Source: Fulvivirga sp. M361
GTDB taxonomy: Bacteria > Bacteroidota > Bacteroidia > Cytophagales > Cyclobacteriaceae
Length of the DNA stretch: 64,000 nucleotides
Direction of reading: 5' to 3'
NCBI RefSeq assembly: GCF_007097395.1
Contig: NZ_VKDC01000006.1
Location: 334,073 to 398,072, forward strand
The notes under the pieces were generated by a model. That model ran no database searches, was not told the origin of the DNA, and saw only the letters and a list, made by a program, of their open reading frames with translations. The number at the start of each line of letters is the position of its first letter. Position 1 is the first letter of the stretch. A program made the translations under genes and the position numbers. Positions 16,201 through 25,502 of this stretch are shown one piece after another.

Positions 16201-19200
16201 CGGGGTGGGGGTGACGATGAACAAATCCAGTCCCTTTCTTTTACTACCAATGTCCGGATCAATTCCGGTAATTTGAGTTTTGACCAGGGGCCTGACATAT
16301 CTCCTACGGGTCAATTATCGTTTACGACGTCTGAAAATGCCTTTGGTGTAGCTGAGGTAGAAGTAACCTTATTGGATGGAGGCTCTGATGTGGCCCCGAA
16401 TATGAACCAAAGTGCACCCCAGACTTTCTTCATTACGGTTAATCCTATCCAGGATGCACCGGCATTTACAAGTACTGCTGTAACGGCAGCTGTTCAGGGT
16501 CAACTCTATGAGTACTTTATTGAAGCTAATGATCCTGACCCATCTGATGTGTTGACCATATCCAGTCCTATTGCACTACCTGCCTGGTTAACGCTCGAAA
16601 GTACCGCTAACGGCATGTCCCGATTATTTGGTACACCTGGCAATGGTGACATTGGAAAAGCAGGCATTGTATTAAGAGTGACAGACAATAACAGCAATGA
16701 AAGTACACAGTTCTTTGACATTGATGTTATTAACAGCAATGATCCGCCACGTTTTACCAGTGTACCGATCACATCTGCCACGGAGGGTATAGGGTATACT
16801 TATAACATTACTACAGATGATGATGATCCGGATGAAGAGTTGTTGATAACAGCTCCGGGTTTGCCGGATTGGCTTTTATTGACCAATGGAACGAACGGAA
16901 ATGGAGTGCTCAGCGGCATACCTGGTAACGATGATGTGGGGGTTAATACCATAAAATTAAGGGTGAGAGATAACGCAGGGGCTTTCGTTGATCAGGATTT
17001 TGATATCATAGTAGAAAATACAAATGACCCGCCTATATTTATAACAAGCCCGGTAACAGCGGTGGATGAAGATGATCTGTATAGCTATGAAATACGTACA
17101 GAGGATCCTGACACAGGCAACGAATTAGAAATTAAGGCCCTTTCAAAGCCCGATTGGCTGACACTTACGGATAATGGTAACGGAACAGGATTATTGACCG
17201 GTACTCCTCAAAATAAGGACGTCGGACAAACCAGTGTGGTATTAAATGTGAGTGATAACATTGGTGCAAATGTGAACCAAAATTTTGATATCGTGGTAAC
17301 AAATACAAATGACCCGCCTTCATTTACCACGTCACCGATAACGGCTGCATTGCAAGGTGTAGAATATAACTATGCAATATCTTCTTCGGACCCTGATATT
17401 GGTGATGGAGGGACCATAACAGCTCCGGTTTTACCAGACTGGCTGTCTTTCACCAATAATGACAATGGTACGGCCACTTTGAATGGTACACCGTCCAACG
17501 AAGACTTTGGAGAAAACCCGGTGACGTTAAGAGTTACTGACTTAAATGCTGCCTTTGTGGAGCAACGATTCGTCATTAATGTGGATAACACAAATGACCC
17601 GCCAAAGTTTGAAAGTGTTCCCGTTACTTCGGGGCAAGAAGATAGTCCATATACCTATACTATTATCACTTCTGATCCTGATCCAAATGATACGAGGATA
17701 ATCACGGGACTGTCTGTTCCTGACTGGTTAACACTTTCTGAAACCGTAAATGGTAGGGCTGTTTTGTCTGGAACACCGACCAATGATGAGGTGGGATCAT
17801 TTAGCATAGTATTGACGGTGACAGATGCTCTTGGAGCTAGTGCTAATCAGAACTTTACTTTGACGATTACTAATACCAACGATGCACCTTTTTTTACATC
17901 AGCTCCTGTTACAGCCGCTTTTCAGGATGTCACCTACAGTTATACCGTTCAGGCATCAGATATAGATAATGGAGATGAGATTGTGATCTCACCCATTCCA
18001 AATTCAATTCCTGAGTGGTTGACCTTTTCTGTCACCGGGTCAGGAACAGCTCTGTTAACAGGTATACCAACGAATTCAAACCTCGGAGCAAACTCAGTAG
18101 GCTTGAGAGTAACAGATGAGTCAAATGCTTTCGTTGATCAGCGTTTTGATATAATCGTAAACAATGCGAATGATCCTCCATCATTTACCAGTACCCCGGT
18201 GCTAAGCGTTACAGAAGATGAGTTGTATGTGTACGATATTGTAGCCGAGGACCCTGACGAAGGAGATGGTTTGAACATAAGGGCTTTGGTCCTTCCTGAT
18301 TGGCTTACATTGAACAACATAAGCAATGGGAAGGCACAACTGATCGGTACACCGTTGAACGAAAATGTTGGACTGTCAAATGTGGTTTTGAACGTAGAAG
18401 ATGCCTCAGATGCCAGTGCCAATCAAAACTTTGCCATCCAGGTGATCAATACGAACGATCCTCCGTCGTTTTCAAGTGATCCGGTTACCGGAGCCATTCA
18501 AAATGTGCTTTATTCTTATACGATCGTTACCTCTGACCCGGATCTTGACGATACCCGGCAGATAGTGGCTTTCGATATACCTTCCTGGCTTAACCTGGTA
18601 GATAATGGAAATGGTACCGCTGTGCTAAGTGGTACACCTACCAATTCTAATTTAGGGATTAACCCTGTGAGGATCGATGTCATTGATGAATCTATGGCAT
18701 CTGTGAGCCAGTCTTTTGATATTAATGTAGATAATATCAATGATGTACCTGCCTTTAGTAGTACTCCGGTTACCTCAGCGCTGGAAGATAATCTGTATAC
18801 CTATAATATAACCACGACAGACCCTGATTTACTTGACAGAAGAACGATAAGCCTGCTGTCCGGACCTGATTGGATCACCCTGGAGGACTTTGAGGATGGG
18901 TCGGCATTACTTTCCGGTACACCTTTAAATGAAAACGTTGGTACTTCGACGATTGTGATCAATGTCAGGGACGCCATAGGCGCTAATGTGAATCAAAACT
19001 TTACGATTACCATAAGCAATACCAATGATGCACCGGAATTTACTTCGGTTCCGGTGCCTGTTGCTTTGCAGGACATTGTTTACACCTACAATATTACTGC
19101 TATAGATCAAGACCCGGAAGACGAAATAATCATTAGAGCAGTCACTCTTCCGAACTGGTTGAATTTTAATTATAATGGCAATGGGTCAGCCACTCTTCAG

Positions 19201-22200
19201 GGAACCCCGGGAAATTCAAACCTAGGTCTGAATGATGTTACACTGGAAGTGGAAGATTTGTCAGGGGCCGCCGTTGAGCAAATTTTTCAAATTAATGTTG
19301 ATAACGCCAATGATCCACCTTCCTTTACAAGTATTGCCCCCACCGAAATTGATGAAGATGATCTTTATACGTATCTCATAGATACAGATGATCCTGATGA
19401 TAAAGATGTAGCCAAAATTACGGCATTATCAAAGCCGGCTTGGTTGACTTTAGTGGATAATGGAGATGGTACGGCTTTATTATCAGGTACGCCTGAAAAT
19501 GATGATGTGGGGACGTCCAGCGTGGTTCTCAACGTAGCAGATGGAATTGGCGCCAACGTCAATCAAAACTTTGACATAGTTGTTACCAATACCAATGACG
19601 CTCCGTTTTTTACAAGCGAACCTCGAACGGGAGCTATACAAGGTGTAAATTATCAATATGATATCACTACGAACGATATTGACCCAGGCGATAACCTTCG
19701 ACTGGAAGTAGTTGAGAAACCAGGTTGGATAACTTTTGTTGATGACGGTAATGGCCAGGGGACTTTGGAAGGAACTCCCTCAAATTCTGATTCCGGACCT
19801 AATTCGGTAACGATGAGGATAACAGATGCATCCGATGCTTCCGTAGACCAGGTTTTTGTTATTAATGTGAATGACACCAATGATCCACCCTTTTTTACCA
19901 GTTCTCCACCGCTCTTAATTGACGAAGATGACGAATACGTATATAATGTGGCCACCAAAGACCCGGATGATGGTGATACCAGGCGTATAACTGCTTTATC
20001 CTTGCCTTCCTGGTTAGAGCTTACGGATAATCTTGATGGTACTGCAGTACTGCAAGGAATTCCTGTTAACGATGATGTAGGTGTTCATTCCGTAGTACTT
20101 CAGGTAAAAGATGCGTTTGACGCTGAAATAGGCCAAAGTTTTAATGTTACTGTAGTTAATGTCAATGACCCGCCATCATTTACGTCCGATCCCGTATTAA
20201 ATGCTGCACAGGATGAACCTTATCTATATAATATTGTCACCTCAGATCCTGACATTGGAGATGCACTGACCATTGAAGCAACAACGCTTCCGGAATGGTT
20301 GACTTTCACCAATAATCCCGGAACACTTTCACTGAGCGGCACACCTCGAAATTCGGATGCCGGTGAACATAATGTGGTTTTAAGGGTGGAAGACCGTGAA
20401 GGCGCTGCGGTTGAACAGCTTTTTACCATTGATGTTGGAGACGCGAACGATGCGCCTGTTTTCGATAGTACACCTGTTATTACTGCGACAGAAGATCTGC
20501 TTTATGAATATCTTATAGTAACATCTGATGAGGACGTTAAGGATACCAGAACCATACGTGGCCTTTCGGTACCAGACTGGTTAACCTTGACGGACAATGG
20601 TGATGGTACCGGGAAACTATCAGGAATACCTGAGAATAGTAATGTGGGCAGCCATCCGATAGTGCTTAGGGTTACCGATTTTGCAGGAGCTGAAGCGAAC
20701 CAGGATTTTTCTATTACCGTTGAAAATGTAAACGATGATCCTGTTTTTACTTCTACACCTTTGACCAGCGCTCAACAAGACCTGGAATATACTTACAATA
20801 TCACCTGGCTTGATCCCGATAAGGACGATACCTATATTATTCAGGCTACCGTTTTGCCATCATGGTTAACCCTTCAGGACAATGGGGACGGGACCGCAGT
20901 ACTTTTTGGAGTGCCTTCTAATGAGAATCTGGGTGCCCATCAGGTGACCATTGTCATTGAAGATGCTGCTGAAGCCACAGATACGCAATCTTTTTCTATC
21001 ACAGCGGACAACATTAATGATCCCCCTGTTTTTGAATCTACCCCCATAACGTCCATACAGGAAGATGCCCTTTATCAATATAACGTGGAGGTTACAGACC
21101 CTGATGTTGGTGATGATCTTACCCTGGTCAGCATTTCAATCCCGGCATGGCTCACATTTGAGGTGTCAGAGGATGTCAATGGTTCAGGTGCTTTAACAGG
21201 TACACCTTCTAATGCCGATGTGGGATTTCATGATATACGATTACAAGTGACGGATATTAGAGGTCAGAGCGTTTTTCAGGACTTCCGGATAGAAGTGGTA
21301 AATACCAATGATGCTCCGGTCATTATAAGTACTCCTGTATTACAGGCGGCCGAAGATTTTGAATACAACTATAAATTGGTAGTGACAGATGATGATACAG
21401 GTTTTGGAGATATTGTGTCCATTCAGTTTATGGAAACATTACCCACATGGCTTTCTTATAGTGCAGCAGATACTTCATTAACAGGTACTCCTTTAAATGA
21501 TGATGTAGGCATATACCCGATAGCCATTCGTGTTACAGATGATGAAGGAGCGTTTGATGAGCAGAATTTTTCTATCACCGTAATTAATACAAACGATGTT
21601 CCTGTGTTTACCAGTACGCCGGTCACCGCTGTGAATGAAGACGAAGCTTACAGTTATGCCATCGAAGTGAATGATGTTGATGTGGGCGATATCTTATCCA
21701 TAACATCACCTGCATTACCGGCATGGTTAACGTTAACAGATAACAATGATGGTACTGCAACGTTATTTGGGACACCGGAAAACGAACATGTCGGAATGGT
21801 CGAAATAACTATTCAGGCGAGTGATGACGTAGTGACTCAACAGCAAATATTTACCATAGAAGTTGCCAATGTTAATGATGCTCCGATATTTGTTTCACAG
21901 CCAACACCTAAAGTGGCCATTGGGGATGAATATAGCTATGAAATTACAGTTAACGACCCTGACGTTGCGGATGAAGTGACGATTGAAGCTACTGTACTTC
22001 CACCTTTCCTTTCTTTTTCGTCACTTGGTGGTGGACGTGCAACAATAAAAGGTACAATAACCGATCTGGCATTTTCCAATAAAAGCATAAGCATAACAGC
22101 GACGGATAGAGACGGTGCTGTTACTACGCAAAGCTTTGACTTAATAATTAATACTGTGCCCGTCATTCAGGATATCAACGTTACTCTTTTGGAAGATGAG

Positions 22201-23175
22201 GTATACCGGTTCGGTCAGGAATTTGTTCTTAACTATACAGATGGTGATGCGGATCCTCTTGAACAGATCATTGTCACTCAACTGCCCTCCAATGGACAGC
22301 TTTCATATAACGGAAACATAGTAACGATTAACGATCCAATTATTTTGACAAATCAGCAAGCCCCTGACTTGAGTTACATACCCAATCCTGATTTTAATGG
22401 TACTGATCAGTTCACCTGGAATGGCTTTGACGGTACATCCTTTGCTGCCAGCACCGCGTTAGTGATCCTGACCGTAGAAAGTGTCAATGATATTCCTGAG
22501 ATCAGTACAAACGGAGATCTGACAACGTTATCCTACAGTTTGGGTGATCCGGGCATTAACGTTGTGCTGCCTGCTGATAATCTAAGGATCAGTGATGTTG
22601 ATTCAAGATCAATGTATGGTGCAACTATCAGGATATCTGAAAACCTGGCCGCAGGGGACCGACTATTCCTGGAGGAAGATTTCATTGACCAAAACCTGGA
22701 GGTTGATTATAACGCAGACCAGGGCACTTTGACCATTGAAGGGAAAGAACTACTTGGTGAGTATGAAAATATACTAAGTAAAGTGTTATTTAGCAGTGCT
22801 GTAGATAATAACGCCACGATTTTGACTAAGGAAATATCCATCACTGTTAATGATAGTCTTTCCACCAGTGATCCGGTATCACGACTGATCGATATAGCTG
22901 AAATTTTTCCTGAAATTGCTATTGTCAATTCATTTACTCCGAATGGCGATGGTGTTAATGATACCTGGGACTTTCGTAATTTGCAGTTTTACACCAATAT
23001 CCAGATTTCCATTTTCAACCAGAATGGTTTGAGGGTTTTCTATTGTTCTACCCAGGACTGTGCCTGGGACGGTACCTATGAAGGAGAAGAAATGCCGGGA
23101 GGGTCTTATTTTTATACAATTTTATTAAACAATGGAAAAAGAGAGCATAAAGGGACTGTTACTATATTGAAATGA
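13267..23175 (+). CDS. Giant repeat adhesin (MBG and cadherin-like repeats) with T9SS type B sorting domain
   Basis: Predicted 3302-residue secreted surface protein. The start is taken at ATG 13267 because it begins a good signal peptide (hydrophobic stretch ending at VQA); a TTG four codons earlier is open. Order: one Ig-like domain; seven tandem 72-residue MBG-type repeats (13621-15132); about four cadherin/VCBS-like domains (to 16452, with NEDAG and VNDAPSF boundaries); twenty 95-residue He_PIG cadherin-like repeats (16453 to about 22158) with acidic D-x-D, NDPP and GTP-N signatures that usually bind calcium; a further cadherin-type domain; and a gliding-motility-type C-terminal domain (SFTPNGDGVNDTW, then AWDGTYEG and a final beta strand). 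Type-B signals need a PorP/SprF partner, and one overlaps its stop codon by 4 bp (ATGA). The role is probably adhesion or gliding, like Flavobacterium SprB. No catalytic domain is visible. Confidence 0.92.
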   Translation: MARITNFLLVFVTVSVLCSSIVQAQTPPVFDSTPVDIGTFNDSYTYSIETSDGIENDTRTISLTGTLPTGLTFNDNLDGTALISGTIAQTGTFPLTLTVQETVDGSQMASQNFNLVVGKATASIVLSSLTQTYDGTPKSAVATTTPVGLTVDFLYNGVATVPTNAGSYSVIATINDANYEGTDNGTLTIDKATAGIVLSSLTQTYDGTPKSVVATTTPVGLAVDFLYNGIATVPTNAGSYPVIATINDANYEGTNNGTLLINKATASIALSTLTQTYDGTPKSVTATTTPVGLTVDVLYNGVATVPTNAGSYPVIATINDANYEGTNNGTLVINKATAGIALSSLTQTYDGTPKSAVATTTPVGLAVDFLYNGGVTVPTNAGSYPIIATINDANYEGTNNGTLLINKATAGIALSSLTQTYDGTPKSVTATTTPLGLTVDFLYNGVATVPTNAGSYPVIATINDANYEGTNNGTLLINKATASIALSSLTQTYDGTPKSVTATTTPAGLTVDFLYNGAATVPTNAGSYPVIVTINDVNYEGTGNGTLTINKAIATVTLNNLNQNFDGAPKPINTQTTPVGLTVDITYDGSSTVPSAQGSYAISAIINDQNYEGATSGTLHINGPPTSPGIPDVNALEDAANVVIDLYPLFDDLEDADADLVLSIESNDNTILFQSVDLPTNILTLDFAPDTFGDATIVVRATDLGGLFLDESLQISIESVNDAPSFTKGLDIAVNEDAGLQEITGWATNLSAGGGTAENTQTLSFETSVSSTTGNLSFANDPEVDADGNLSFRAALNTNGTAIVEVRIMDSGAGISPNVNQSPIQTFEIRVIEVNDAPTFTRGIDPNINEDAPLQTIAWATDITPGGGSDEAGQGVRFELTQSGISGTLGFTQLPGINNSGTLTFQVAPNTNGEATYSVVAIDDGGNTFPDDNESNPVTLTITVDAVNDPPSFTKGSDITINEDAGTQLVNLWATNIFRGGGDDEQIQSLSFTTNVRINSGNLSFDQGPDISPTGQLSFTTSENAFGVAEVEVTLLDGGSDVAPNMNQSAPQTFFITVNPIQDAPAFTSTAVTAAVQGQLYEYFIEANDPDPSDVLTISSPIALPAWLTLESTANGMSRLFGTPGNGDIGKAGIVLRVTDNNSNESTQFFDIDVINSNDPPRFTSVPITSATEGIGYTYNITTDDDDPDEELLITAPGLPDWLLLTNGTNGNGVLSGIPGNDDVGVNTIKLRVRDNAGAFVDQDFDIIVENTNDPPIFITSPVTAVDEDDLYSYEIRTEDPDTGNELEIKALSKPDWLTLTDNGNGTGLLTGTPQNKDVGQTSVVLNVSDNIGANVNQNFDIVVTNTNDPPSFTTSPITAALQGVEYNYAISSSDPDIGDGGTITAPVLPDWLSFTNNDNGTATLNGTPSNEDFGENPVTLRVTDLNAAFVEQRFVINVDNTNDPPKFESVPVTSGQEDSPYTYTIITSDPDPNDTRIITGLSVPDWLTLSETVNGRAVLSGTPTNDEVGSFSIVLTVTDALGASANQNFTLTITNTNDAPFFTSAPVTAAFQDVTYSYTVQASDIDNGDEIVISPIPNSIPEWLTFSVTGSGTALLTGIPTNSNLGANSVGLRVTDESNAFVDQRFDIIVNNANDPPSFTSTPVLSVTEDELYVYDIVAEDPDEGDGLNIRALVLPDWLTLNNISNGKAQLIGTPLNENVGLSNVVLNVEDASDASANQNFAIQVINTNDPPSFSSDPVTGAIQNVLYSYTIVTSDPDLDDTRQIVAFDIPSWLNLVDNGNGTAVLSGTPTNSNLGINPVRIDVIDESMASVSQSFDINVDNINDVPAFSSTPVTSALEDNLYTYNITTTDPDLLDRRTISLLSGPDWITLEDFEDGSALLSGTPLNENVGTSTIVINVRDAIGANVNQNFTITISNTNDAPEFTSVPVPVALQDIVYTYNITAIDQDPEDEIIIRAVTLPNWLNFNYNGNGSATLQGTPGNSNLGLNDVTLEVEDLSGAAVEQIFQINVDNANDPPSFTSIAPTEIDEDDLYTYLIDTDDPDDKDVAKITALSKPAWLTLVDNGDGTALLSGTPENDDVGTSSVVLNVADGIGANVNQNFDIVVTNTNDAPFFTSEPRTGAIQGVNYQYDITTNDIDPGDNLRLEVVEKPGWITFVDDGNGQGTLEGTPSNSDSGPNSVTMRITDASDASVDQVFVINVNDTNDPPFFTSSPPLLIDEDDEYVYNVATKDPDDGDTRRITALSLPSWLELTDNLDGTAVLQGIPVNDDVGVHSVVLQVKDAFDAEIGQSFNVTVVNVNDPPSFTSDPVLNAAQDEPYLYNIVTSDPDIGDALTIEATTLPEWLTFTNNPGTLSLSGTPRNSDAGEHNVVLRVEDREGAAVEQLFTIDVGDANDAPVFDSTPVITATEDLLYEYLIVTSDEDVKDTRTIRGLSVPDWLTLTDNGDGTGKLSGIPENSNVGSHPIVLRVTDFAGAEANQDFSITVENVNDDPVFTSTPLTSAQQDLEYTYNITWLDPDKDDTYIIQATVLPSWLTLQDNGDGTAVLFGVPSNENLGAHQVTIVIEDAAEATDTQSFSITADNINDPPVFESTPITSIQEDALYQYNVEVTDPDVGDDLTLVSISIPAWLTFEVSEDVNGSGALTGTPSNADVGFHDIRLQVTDIRGQSVFQDFRIEVVNTNDAPVIISTPVLQAAEDFEYNYKLVVTDDDTGFGDIVSIQFMETLPTWLSYSAADTSLTGTPLNDDVGIYPIAIRVTDDEGAFDEQNFSITVINTNDVPVFTSTPVTAVNEDEAYSYAIEVNDVDVGDILSITSPALPAWLTLTDNNDGTATLFGTPENEHVGMVEITIQASDDVVTQQQIFTIEVANVNDAPIFVSQPTPKVAIGDEYSYEITVNDPDVADEVTIEATVLPPFLSFSSLGGGRATIKGTITDLAFSNKSISITATDRDGAVTTQSFDLIINTVPVIQDINVTLLEDEVYRFGQEFVLNYTDGDADPLEQIIVTQLPSNGQLSYNGNIVTINDPIILTNQQAPDLSYIPNPDFNGTDQFTWNGFDGTSFAASTALVILTVESVNDIPEISTNGDLTTLSYSLGDPGINVVLPADNLRISDVDSRSMYGATIRISENLAAGDRLFLEEDFIDQNLEVDYNADQGTLTIEGKELLGEYENILSKVLFSSAVDNNATILTKEISITVNDSLSTSDPVSRLIDIAEIFPEIAIVNSFTPNGDGVNDTWDFRNLQFYTNIQISIFNQNGLRVFYCSTQDCAWDGTYEGEEMPGGSYFYTILLNNGKREHKGTVTILK
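13621..15132 (+). repeat. Seven tandem 216-bp MBG-domain repeats
   Basis: Units start at 13621, 13837, 14053, 14269, 14485, 14701 and 14917, each exactly 72 codons. The first six keep LTQTYDGTPKS, VPTNAGSYP and INDANYEGT almost unchanged at the protein level and are highly similar in DNA. The seventh is diverged (LNQNFDGAPKP). Near identity in tandem suggests recent expansion and a site for copy-number change by recombination. Confidence 0.9.
16453..22158 (+). repeat. Twenty tandem cadherin-like (He_PIG) repeats, 285-bp period
   Basis: Repeat starts read from the NDPP/NDAP boundary are 16453, 16741, 17026, 17311, 17596, 17881, 18172, 18457, 18742, 19027, 19312, 19597, 19882, 20167, 20449, 20734, 21019, 21310, 21595 and 21877. 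Fourteen of nineteen intervals are exactly 285 bp and the others are 282, 288 or 291. From repeat 3 to 17 two subtypes alternate, one with Q before the conserved Tyr strand (as in ALQGVEYNY) and one with ED (as in DEDDLYSY), which gives a 570-bp superperiod. Confidence 0.88.
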
Positions 23176-24197
23176 AATTAAAGACTGGAAAATACCTTTT
23201 TCTCATCCTGATTGTTGCTTTATGTTTTTACAACAATGGAGGTGTATTTGGTCAAAATAATCAATTCACCCAGTACTACTTAAACCCGGCTACGATCAAC
23301 CCTGCTTTTTCCGGGATAGATCCATTTTTTTCCACTTTTATTGGTTATAAACAGTTGTGGAATGGTTTCGATAATGGTAATGACATATTTCATGCCTCAG
23401 CGTTTTCATCTATTGGGAAAACCCCTCCGGCAGCTTTTAAGAATAACTCTCTTAGGGTGAGTGACCCTAAAACGTTTGCCAGATTATCTAATGATAAGAG
23501 TATCAAAAGGAGACATGGCATTGGGGGTTTTATAGAATCCAGTAGCATTGGCCCTTACCAAAGTACGCAATTTGGGGTCAAATATGCGTACCACATACCT
23601 GTCTCAAACAAGCTGTCCATAGCTTTTGGTACATCGGTAGATATGATCCAGGATGAACTGGATTTTAGTTCTTATACGGTTCGTGACCCACAAAATGATT
23701 CGTTTTATCAACAGTTGGTAGGTTCTCAGGGAAATCAAAATAGTTTGAAGGTTGACTTTGGTGGTGTATTGTATTCAAATAGTTGGTTTTTAGGTATTTC
23801 ATCAAATTCGCTGGTTCGGGAGTTGTTAAGCGGTGATGATTTTACAGAGTTTGTCTCCCTTACCTCTTATGACCTGTTGGTAGGTAAACAGTTCGTAATG
23901 AGTCCTACAATTAATGTTTTTTCATCGGCCCGGGTCACTCAACACGATTTTTATGGTTTTTCATGGGAACTTACGGGCAGAATGAGATTTCGTGATGTAT
24001 TGTCTTTTGGTGCCAGTTACTACAGTGAAGATAGAATTTCAGCATTGTTTGGCTTAACGCCAAAAGAAGGAATTAGTATTAATTATTCCTATGACTACTT
24101 TGTTTCGGATCTCAATTCCTTTAATTCCGGAAACCATGAAGTAGTATTGGGTTTGGCTTTATTCAACCGATATTCTTTTCCAAAAAGGTTCTGGTAA
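23172..24197 (+). CDS. PorP/SprF-family outer-membrane protein
   Basis: Predicted 341-residue outer-membrane beta-barrel of the PorP/SprF family: signal peptide (about 1-27), then NQFTQYYLNPATINPAFSG, the usual family opening, and a series of alternating strands ending in a C-terminal aromatic residue (Phe-Trp). Known family members are required for secretion or surface attachment of T9SS type-B substrates. Its start overlaps the stop of the giant adhesin (ATGA), so it is very likely the dedicated partner of that protein. The next gene begins one base after its stop. Confidence 0.88.
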   Translation: MKLKTGKYLFLILIVALCFYNNGGVFGQNNQFTQYYLNPATINPAFSGIDPFFSTFIGYKQLWNGFDNGNDIFHASAFSSIGKTPPAAFKNNSLRVSDPKTFARLSNDKSIKRRHGIGGFIESSSIGPYQSTQFGVKYAYHIPVSNKLSIAFGTSVDMIQDELDFSSYTVRDPQNDSFYQQLVGSQGNQNSLKVDFGGVLYSNSWFLGISSNSLVRELLSGDDFTEFVSLTSYDLLVGKQFVMSPTINVFSSARVTQHDFYGFSWELTGRMRFRDVLSFGASYYSEDRISALFGLTPKEGISINYSYDYFVSDLNSFNSGNHEVVLGLALFNRYSFPKRFW

Positions 24198-24198
24198 A

Positions 24199-25500
24199 AT
24201 GAGAAAAAATAAGCTTTGGTTAGCTTTTTGTGTGGCGGGTATTTTGGGACATGCAGAGTGTTTTGCACAGCGTATTGAATTCCAGGAGCCAATAAAATTA
24301 AACGATTCAATCAATTCGGATGCCGAAGAACTACTTCCATTTTTGTCTGAGGGAGGGGGGAGATTATACTTCACAAGGGCATTCCATGAGGATAACGTTG
24401 GTGGCAGGTATGCGGGCTCTGATATTTGGACCTCCAATTATGAGAATGGTAGTTGGCAAGCGCCGCATAACGAACTTGTCCCTTGGAACAACAAAGAAAA
24501 TAATGCGGTTATTGGAGAACGACAACAGGGAGATGTGGTCTATCTCCTTAACGCCTATAAGGGGAAAAAGGGCATAAGTTTTTCAAAAAATGTAAATGGA
24601 AAATGGAGCAAACCGGAAACACTGACAATACCTGGTTTAAAGACAGATGGTTTTGTAGGGTTTTACGTGTCCCCAACCTATGATTTTGTGTTGATTTCAA
24701 TGAATAAAAACGGAGGCTATGGACAAGAGGACCTTTATGTAAGCCTAAAGGACCAATCCGGAGATTGGCAGGAACCCATCAGTTTAGGCGGGACTATAAA
24801 TACTGCCGGGTTTGAGATCTCTCCCTTTTTATCTGATGATCAAAAATACCTGTACTTCTCAAGTGATGGTCATGATGGTTATGGTAATGCGGACATCTTT
24901 GTGTCGGAAAGGCTATATGGTAGTTGGACCGTTTGGAGTAAACCAAAAAACCTCGGACCGATCATAAATACTTCATATTTTGACGGATACTTCTCTATCT
25001 ATGGAGATACTACATCGTTTTTTGCCAGTAACAGGGAAGAAGGTTATTTGGATATTTACACCAGTCGCGTAAAGCTGAACAACAAGGACGTTTTACAGGA
25101 CTCGGTACAACGGATAATTGATGAGACAAAGCGACTTTTATCTGATCTGAAAAAAGATGATGAAATGATACAGGTAAGTAGTTCGGTGCTGGAGTTCCTC
25201 TCTTTTGATTTTAACTCCTCAGAGCTGGATAAGAAGTTGGAAAATTCACTGGATAAAGTCTTAAAAAGGATAGAAAAAGACTCGATCTTTAAGCTTAACC
25301 TCATAAGCTACTCCGGTGACAGCCAGGACAGGTCCATTAATTATACCCTGTCCATTGACAGGGTCCAGAATGTCGTTGGATACTTAACGCAATCTGGTAT
25401 GGATGAAAGTAAACTTGACATCGAAATAGTTGAAAACCCAAAACGATTAGAGAAAGCGAGAAGTGGTGTGGAAATCAGGGCCCAGGTGATCGACGAGTGA
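24199..25500 (+). CDS. Periplasmic/outer-membrane protein with PD40 beta-propeller and OmpA-like domain
   Basis: A 433-residue protein with a signal peptide (cleavage near CFAQ). Residues about 25-300 have WD40/PD40-like blades: GRLYFTRAF, GSDIWTS, GYGQEDLYVS, QKYLYFSSDGHDGYGNADIFVSE, each with the typical S-D-G and D-I/L-Y pattern. Residues about 325-430 look like an OmpA C-terminal domain (LEFLSFDFNSSELD, then LSIDRVQNVVGYL), although the usual TDxxG peptidoglycan contact is degenerate (YSGDSQDRS). The architecture resembles PorE, the T9SS component that anchors the machinery to peptidoglycan, but without a TPR region. It is third in the adhesin operon, with a 1-bp gap, so a role in anchoring the adhesin or its secretion complex is inferred. 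Confidence 0.8.
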   Translation: MRKNKLWLAFCVAGILGHAECFAQRIEFQEPIKLNDSINSDAEELLPFLSEGGGRLYFTRAFHEDNVGGRYAGSDIWTSNYENGSWQAPHNELVPWNNKENNAVIGERQQGDVVYLLNAYKGKKGISFSKNVNGKWSKPETLTIPGLKTDGFVGFYVSPTYDFVLISMNKNGGYGQEDLYVSLKDQSGDWQEPISLGGTINTAGFEISPFLSDDQKYLYFSSDGHDGYGNADIFVSERLYGSWTVWSKPKNLGPIINTSYFDGYFSIYGDTTSFFASNREEGYLDIYTSRVKLNNKDVLQDSVQRIIDETKRLLSDLKKDDEMIQVSSSVLEFLSFDFNSSELDKKLENSLDKVLKRIEKDSIFKLNLISYSGDSQDRSINYTLSIDRVQNVVGYLTQSGMDESKLDIEIVENPKRLEKARSGVEIRAQVIDE

Positions 25501-25502
25501 TA

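Noticed and set aside
15285-22928. A regular series of antisense reading frames of 60-125 codons within the giant adhesin gene
   Set aside because: They recur at the repeat period and follow from the codon pattern of the sense repeats; none has a signal, motif or promoter.
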